From G965200765 sp965200765 (GTDB lineage Bacteria > Pseudomonadota > Gammaproteobacteria > Arenicellales > JAJDZL01), in assembly GCA_965200765.1 (NCBI GenBank), contig OZ241380.1:2418001-2482000 (forward strand): DNA of 64,000 nucleotides. The letters are read 5' to 3'. The notes beneath the pieces were generated by a model. The model was not told the origin of the DNA, did not search any database, and saw only the letters and a list, made by a program, of their open reading frames with translations. The translations under genes and the position numbers were made by a program. Shown in pieces: positions 62,127 through 64,000 of this stretch (positions are counted from its first letter, which is position 1; each line of letters begins with the position of its first letter).

Positions 62127-62640
62127 TGCCCGAAGTGCAGTCACCGGAATTCCCACGAGTTGAAATACCGTCATTTGCAGAAGTGCACCAATAGCGGCCA
62201 TCAAGTTTTGTCAACAACCGGTACGATCATCGAATATATCCAAATTCCGCTAACCAAGTAGTTTGCAACAATCTATCTGATGGGGACGGACAAGAACGGA
62301 ATTCCGGTACGGTGGCTTTCAAGATAGTTGATGTGCAATGGCGTACCGCGTATCGAATGCTAAGGAATCAGAGCCAAGCAATGAGCAACCAAGACGTTGC
62401 TGGTGTGAATGTCCTGTCAAAGCAGACAATACTATCGCCAGCAGGCATAGGTCAGGCAGGAGAGCACTGGGGCCGAGGGAAAAGCCAGTGATGTTCACCA
62501 TCTTGCGAGTGTTTGAAGACTCGCATCGTTGTCTTCCGAAATTTACTGACGAGTTTGTTTTCCGGTTCAATCGCCATTCCTGGTGAACCTCAATTGCCGG
62601 AACGATTGTTCAAACCACTGTTGACCTTGTGCCGATTCAA
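62127..62640 (+). pseudogene. IS1595-family transposase remnant
   Basis: Pieces in shifting plus-strand frames follow the family order. CPKC with a later zinc-ribbon-like Cys comes first, then GTIIEY-x-IPLTK, AIYLMGTDKNGI-like text, DVQWRTAYRMLRNQSQAMSNQD, VKADNTIASRHRSGRRALG (matching the VEVDETYIGG...GRRG region), DEFVFRFNR, and finally LPERLFKPLLTLC in another frame. In-frame stops, frameshifts and an internal deletion show it is dead. Confidence 0.7.
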
Positions 62641-62736
62641 ATGAACTGAATTCAGATGCAAATTCCATAATTTGATGAAGTACAATTTACCTAAATCTAC
62701 TTGATTATCAACGAATTCAGATTCAAGGGGCACACT

Positions 62737-64000
62737 ATGAATTCACCGAACATATTGATGATTGTCGCTGACCAAATGGCACCGCAAACGACTGGTGCCT
62801 ATGGCCATCCAATTGTAAAAACACCAGCTATGGACCGTTTGGCGGAACGCGGATGCAGATTTGATTCAGCGTATACTCCCTCTCCGATTTGTGCACCTGC
62901 ACGGAGCTCATTTGTTACCGGTCAACTACCCACGCGTATCAAGACCTATGACAATGCTTCGGAATTTTGTTCCACCATTCCAACTTTCGCACATTACCTG
63001 AAACTGATGGGCTATCGAACTAGCCTGGCAGGAAAAATGCATTTTATCGGGCCGGACCAACTTCATGGTTTTGATGAACGTCTGACAACAGACATCTATC
63101 CGGCAGATTATGCCTGGACTCCAAACTGGCTGGAAGCCGAGGAACGAATTGACAAGTGGTATCACAATATGAACAGTGTCAAAGAAGCCGGCACAGCTGC
63201 AACAACCTTTCAGATTGAGTTCGACGAAGAAGTTGGCTTTCGCGCATTACGCAGAATTTACGACTATGCAAGGGAACCTGGTCAACCTTTTATGATGTTG
63301 GTTTCTTTTATTCATCCGCATGATCCTTACGTTGCCCTGCCCCAATGGTGGAATCAGTATGATAACGAACAAATCGACATGCCGGAAGTAACCAGCGATG
63401 ACGTTGAAATTGACCCGCACAGTCAACGCCTCAGGCTGGACATTCAAGTGGATTCAGATCCCCCGACGATCGAGCAGACCAGAAATGCAAGACATGGCTA
63501 CTATGCAAACACTTCGTATGTCGATCACTGGGTTGAACAACTTGTCGAAACCTTGACAAACGCCGGATTGCTGGACAATACAGTTGTCATAATGACCGCG
63601 GACCATGGCGAAATGCTGGGGGAACGCGGGCTTTGGTACAAAATGAATTTTTTCGAAAACTCCGCTCGCGTTCCACTGATCATCGCGGGTCCGGACATTG
63701 CTCAACGCCAAGTTGAACAACCCTGCTGTCTGGTTGACCTGTTGCCAACTATGCTGGATCTGGCTTCTGTCAACGGAAACTCAATTCCTGATTTAGCCAC
63801 GTCTGTGGATGGAACCAGTCTGACTTCCCTGTTGCATGGATCTGACGAAGAAGAAGGTTACGCGGTTTCTGAATATTGTGCAGAAGGTACAACCTACCCA
63901 ATGTTCATGGTGCGCCAAGGGTCATACAAATACATTCATTGCGACTCGGACCCACCCATGTTGTTCGATCTTGCTTCAGACCCGAAGGAGTTGAACAATC
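62737..64000 (+). CDS. Sulfatase, choline-sulfatase-like (3' end cut by window edge)
   Basis: The ATG at 62737 follows AAGGGG by 6 bases. The visible 421 residues show an alkaline-phosphatase-fold sulfatase: NILMIVADQMAPQTTGAYGH (metal Asp-Gln), CAPARSS as the Cys-type formylglycine signature (CxPxR), GKMHFIGPDQLHGFD, SFIHPHDPY and TADHGEMLGERGLWYKMNFFE. The GKMHF and LGERGLWYK contexts resemble choline-sulfatase BetC, which releases choline from choline-O-sulfate. No signal peptide, consistent with the cytosolic enzyme. The remaining ~80-100 residues lie off the window. Confidence 0.88.
   Translation, partial: MNSPNILMIVADQMAPQTTGAYGHPIVKTPAMDRLAERGCRFDSAYTPSPICAPARSSFVTGQLPTRIKTYDNASEFCSTIPTFAHYLKLMGYRTSLAGKMHFIGPDQLHGFDERLTTDIYPADYAWTPNWLEAEERIDKWYHNMNSVKEAGTAATTFQIEFDEEVGFRALRRIYDYAREPGQPFMMLVSFIHPHDPYVALPQWWNQYDNEQIDMPEVTSDDVEIDPHSQRLRLDIQVDSDPPTIEQTRNARHGYYANTSYVDHWVEQLVETLTNAGLLDNTVVIMTADHGEMLGERGLWYKMNFFENSARVPLIIAGPDIAQRQVEQPCCLVDLLPTMLDLASVNGNSIPDLATSVDGTSLTSLLHGSDEEEGYAVSEYCAEGTTYPMFMVRQGSYKYIHCDSDPPMLFDLASDPKELNN

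Noticed and set aside
1..64000. CRISPR arrays, tRNA and rRNA genes
   Set aside because: I looked for evenly spaced direct repeats and for tRNA-type TTCRAnnC arms in intergenic DNA and saw none convincing; a covariance-model scan would be needed to exclude small RNAs.

Overview
The window looks like a chromosomal segment of a marine or host-associated gammaproteobacterium. This is inferred from a System I cytochrome c maturation block (ccmEFGHI), zapE, adjacent dapF and xerC, a PPi-type phosphofructokinase facing a membrane pyrophosphatase, and many uptake systems for small organic solutes. Core genes have moderate GC. Accessory genes, notably the first 1.65 kb and the McrBC pair at 21-24 kb, are clearly AT-rich. 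No rRNA, tRNA or CRISPR array was recognised.

Layout. 1-2.1 kb: an McrB-like restriction ATPase, cut by the left edge, coupled to an unknown small gene. 2.2-6.3 kb (-): two tandem succinyl-CoA synthetase-type pairs, the second with altered active-site loops. 6.6-11.7 kb (+): a tripartite tricarboxylate transporter (tctC-tctB-tctA) followed by a large FMN/4Fe-4S/FAD oxidoreductase of the trimethylamine/dimethylglycine dehydrogenase class. 11.7-20 kb (-): a glycine-zipper envelope protein, a decayed copy of the ccmI 3' end, a three-gene ImmA/IrrE-DUF1828 cassette, then ccmI-H-G-F-E. 20-28 kb: a zapE pseudogene, an McrB-McrC pair, and a graveyard of transposase fragments around an unusual repeated-HTH gene. 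28-43 kb: an SLC13/RCK permease, a nitrilase-family amidase, a DNA methyltransferase fused to a GIY-YIG-like domain, an orphan PotD-like binding protein, pfp and hppA, xerC, dapF, a CysQ-like phosphatase and a solo Dam-like methyltransferase.

43.5-59.5 kb is a coherent catabolic region. hyuA-hyuB-xdhA-xdhB run on the minus strand. A BMP-type nucleoside/heterocycle ABC transporter is divergent from them. A cytosine/creatinine-deaminase-like amidohydrolase, a creatininase-family protein and an IclR regulator follow. Together they suggest uptake and breakdown of an N-heterocycle such as creatinine/N-methylhydantoin, a purine or a pyrimidine. 59.8-64 kb: intact zapE, the C-terminal piece of a restriction helicase, an IS1595-type remnant, and a choline-sulfatase-like sulfatase cut by the right edge.

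The most notable structural observation is that a ccmI 3'-end duplication brackets the ImmA/IrrE-DUF1828 cassette, as expected for an island inserted into the end of a core gene. Others are the zapE fragment next to McrBC, the frameshifted repeated-HTH gene between two halves of one transposase type, the methyltransferase-nuclease-like fusion, and a creatininase homologue lacking the usual His-containing metal motif.
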